Assembly: GCA_050944435.1 (NCBI GenBank)
Contig: JBMNRB010000003.1
Span: forward strand, 121,008 to 185,007
Reading direction: 5' to 3'
Source of the DNA: Ruminococcus_G sp050944435
Lineage (GTDB): Bacteria; Bacillota; Clostridia; Lachnospirales; Lachnospiraceae
DNA: 64,000 nt
Part shown: piece by piece, positions 63,336 to 64,000 of the stretch
Numbering within the stretch: position 1 is the stretch's first letter
How the letters are laid out: each line of letters starts with the position of its first letter
Notes under the pieces: generated by a model
The model's input: the letters and a program-made list of their open reading frames with translations, nothing else
What the model was told of the DNA's origin: nothing
The model's database searches: none
Translations under genes and position numbers: made by a program

Positions 63336-63851
63336 CTATACACAGATATAACCCTGCTCCATTTTAGGATATCCGATAAACACCGTATCGTAAGAATCCC
63401 AGTTTTCTACTTCCGTCGATACAAGTTCCACATCTCTTAAACTTTCATCTTCATGTTCCTGAGACACACGGCTGTTCTCGTCCGTCCAGTTCAGATCATC
63501 GTCAGTATAAGGCTCAGCCGGTTCAACCTGGAAAAGATCTCCGCCTGCAGCGTCTGCGATATAATTGGCTACTTCTTCCGTGTTTCCCGTTGCCGAATAA
63601 TATACAACCAGTACGTTTCCTTCTCCAGAAACTATATCGGCAGCATCTGTATCGCTGCTCTGAGCATCCTCTGTATCCTCGGCAGCATCCTGTGTTTCCG
63701 CCGGTTCCGAAGTAGTTTCTTCTTCAGCCTGTGAAGCATCATCCGCGGTGTCCGTCTGACTTTCCGCTGTGTTGGAATTGCCGCATCCAGCCAGAAGACT
63801 TACTGCCGTCACACCAATTAATATCATAGAGAGAAATTTTTTTGCTTTCAT
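63336..63851 (-). pseudogene. Flavodoxin lipoprotein, second copy, truncated
   Basis: The copy matches the gene at 27096-27809 up to FIGYP, then continues with the foreign residues KMEQGYICV and stops. The flavin-contact half of the flavodoxin domain is lost at a junction near 63366. The lipobox and the FMN phosphate loop are kept. Translation would give a defective domain. Confidence 0.88.
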
Positions 63852-64000
63852 GTTTATCACATTTCCTTTCGATTAATGATTCCTGTTTTCTGTTACATGT
63901 TAAGTATATCTGAAAATATATTTTTTGGGAATTTTCCCTTTGTTATCCAGCTTAAACCTTTCAGTAAATACTTGTTCATTTTGTCTTTCTGCCGATGGCC
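63367..64000. repeat. Long direct repeat, copy 2 (flavodoxin locus)
   Basis: The segment matches 27325-27958 at a constant offset of 36042 bases and reaches the window end inside the region that encodes the DUF4405 protein in copy 1. Its inner edge coincides with the end of the ICE remnant. Confidence 0.9.

Overview
The window looks like accessory DNA from a Gram-positive gut anaerobe of the class Clostridia, most likely a Lachnospiraceae relative. This is inferred from strong AGGAGG-type ribosome binding sites, Tn4451-type and Tn1549-type mobile elements, lipoproteins, PQTG-type sortase signals and HK97-like phage genes of the kind common in that group. No rRNA or tRNA gene was seen, and nothing fixes the genus. 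Almost every gene lies on the minus strand. No stretch longer than 300 bases lacks a feature. The longest non-coding pieces are 23099-23370 (terminators and a candidate RNA), 32284-32544 (divergent promoter region) and 55038-55316 (IS110 bridge RNA).

Layout. (1) 1-23098 is a siphovirus prophage read on the minus strand. Its early half holds parA/parB, a SymE-like gene, ssDNA-binding protein, DNA polymerase, a Panacea toxin-antitoxin pair, an antirepressor, VapE, VRR-NUC and an SNF2 helicase. Its late half holds HNH, terminase subunits, two ParB-like proteins, a cytosine methyltransferase, portal, protease, capsid, connectors and the start of the tail tube gene. An HxlR regulator and a flavin reductase sit between large terminase and portal. 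(2) 23371-26932 is a defence-type operon, abiEi-abiEii-TOTE primase/helicase, with a consensus promoter and operator; the helicase is cut off after Walker B. (3) 27096-28611 is a flavodoxin lipoprotein and a DUF4405 membrane protein. Part of this locus recurs at 63367-64000. (4) About 28640-34765 is a Tn4451-like (TnpX/TnpV/TnpW) element with RhuM cargo, inserted in an ABC permease gene. (5) 35040-37040 holds an ABC ATPase, a decayed alpha/beta hydrolase and a lipoprotein fragment. (6) 37040-39727 is a truncated Tn554-like tnpA-tnpB pair inserted in a surface-protein gene. (7) 39728-55025 is a long signalling and surface-protein operon: GAF/BTAD regulator (broken), FHA protein, two Ser/Thr kinases with zinc ribbons and external domains, three DUF3592 membrane proteins, a zinc-ribbon protein and three secreted or surface proteins. 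(8) 55038-56649 is an IS110-family element whose upstream region folds as a bridge RNA; all four guide segments can be matched to its flanks and ends. (9) 56652-63260 is a remnant of a Tn1549-like integrative conjugative element: sortase fragment, pilin-like protein, antirestriction-like, Imm51 and ribbon-helix-helix genes.

How the parts relate. The region is an accessory hotspot in which successive insertions have truncated one another. Section 7 is the best candidate for a coherent, poorly described system: phosphorylation signalling next to a set of cell-surface Cys/His-repeat proteins. In this copy it is probably inactive, because the regulator, two surface-protein genes and the third surface gene all carry lesions. 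The AbiE-TOTE and Panacea modules are likely anti-phage or addiction functions.
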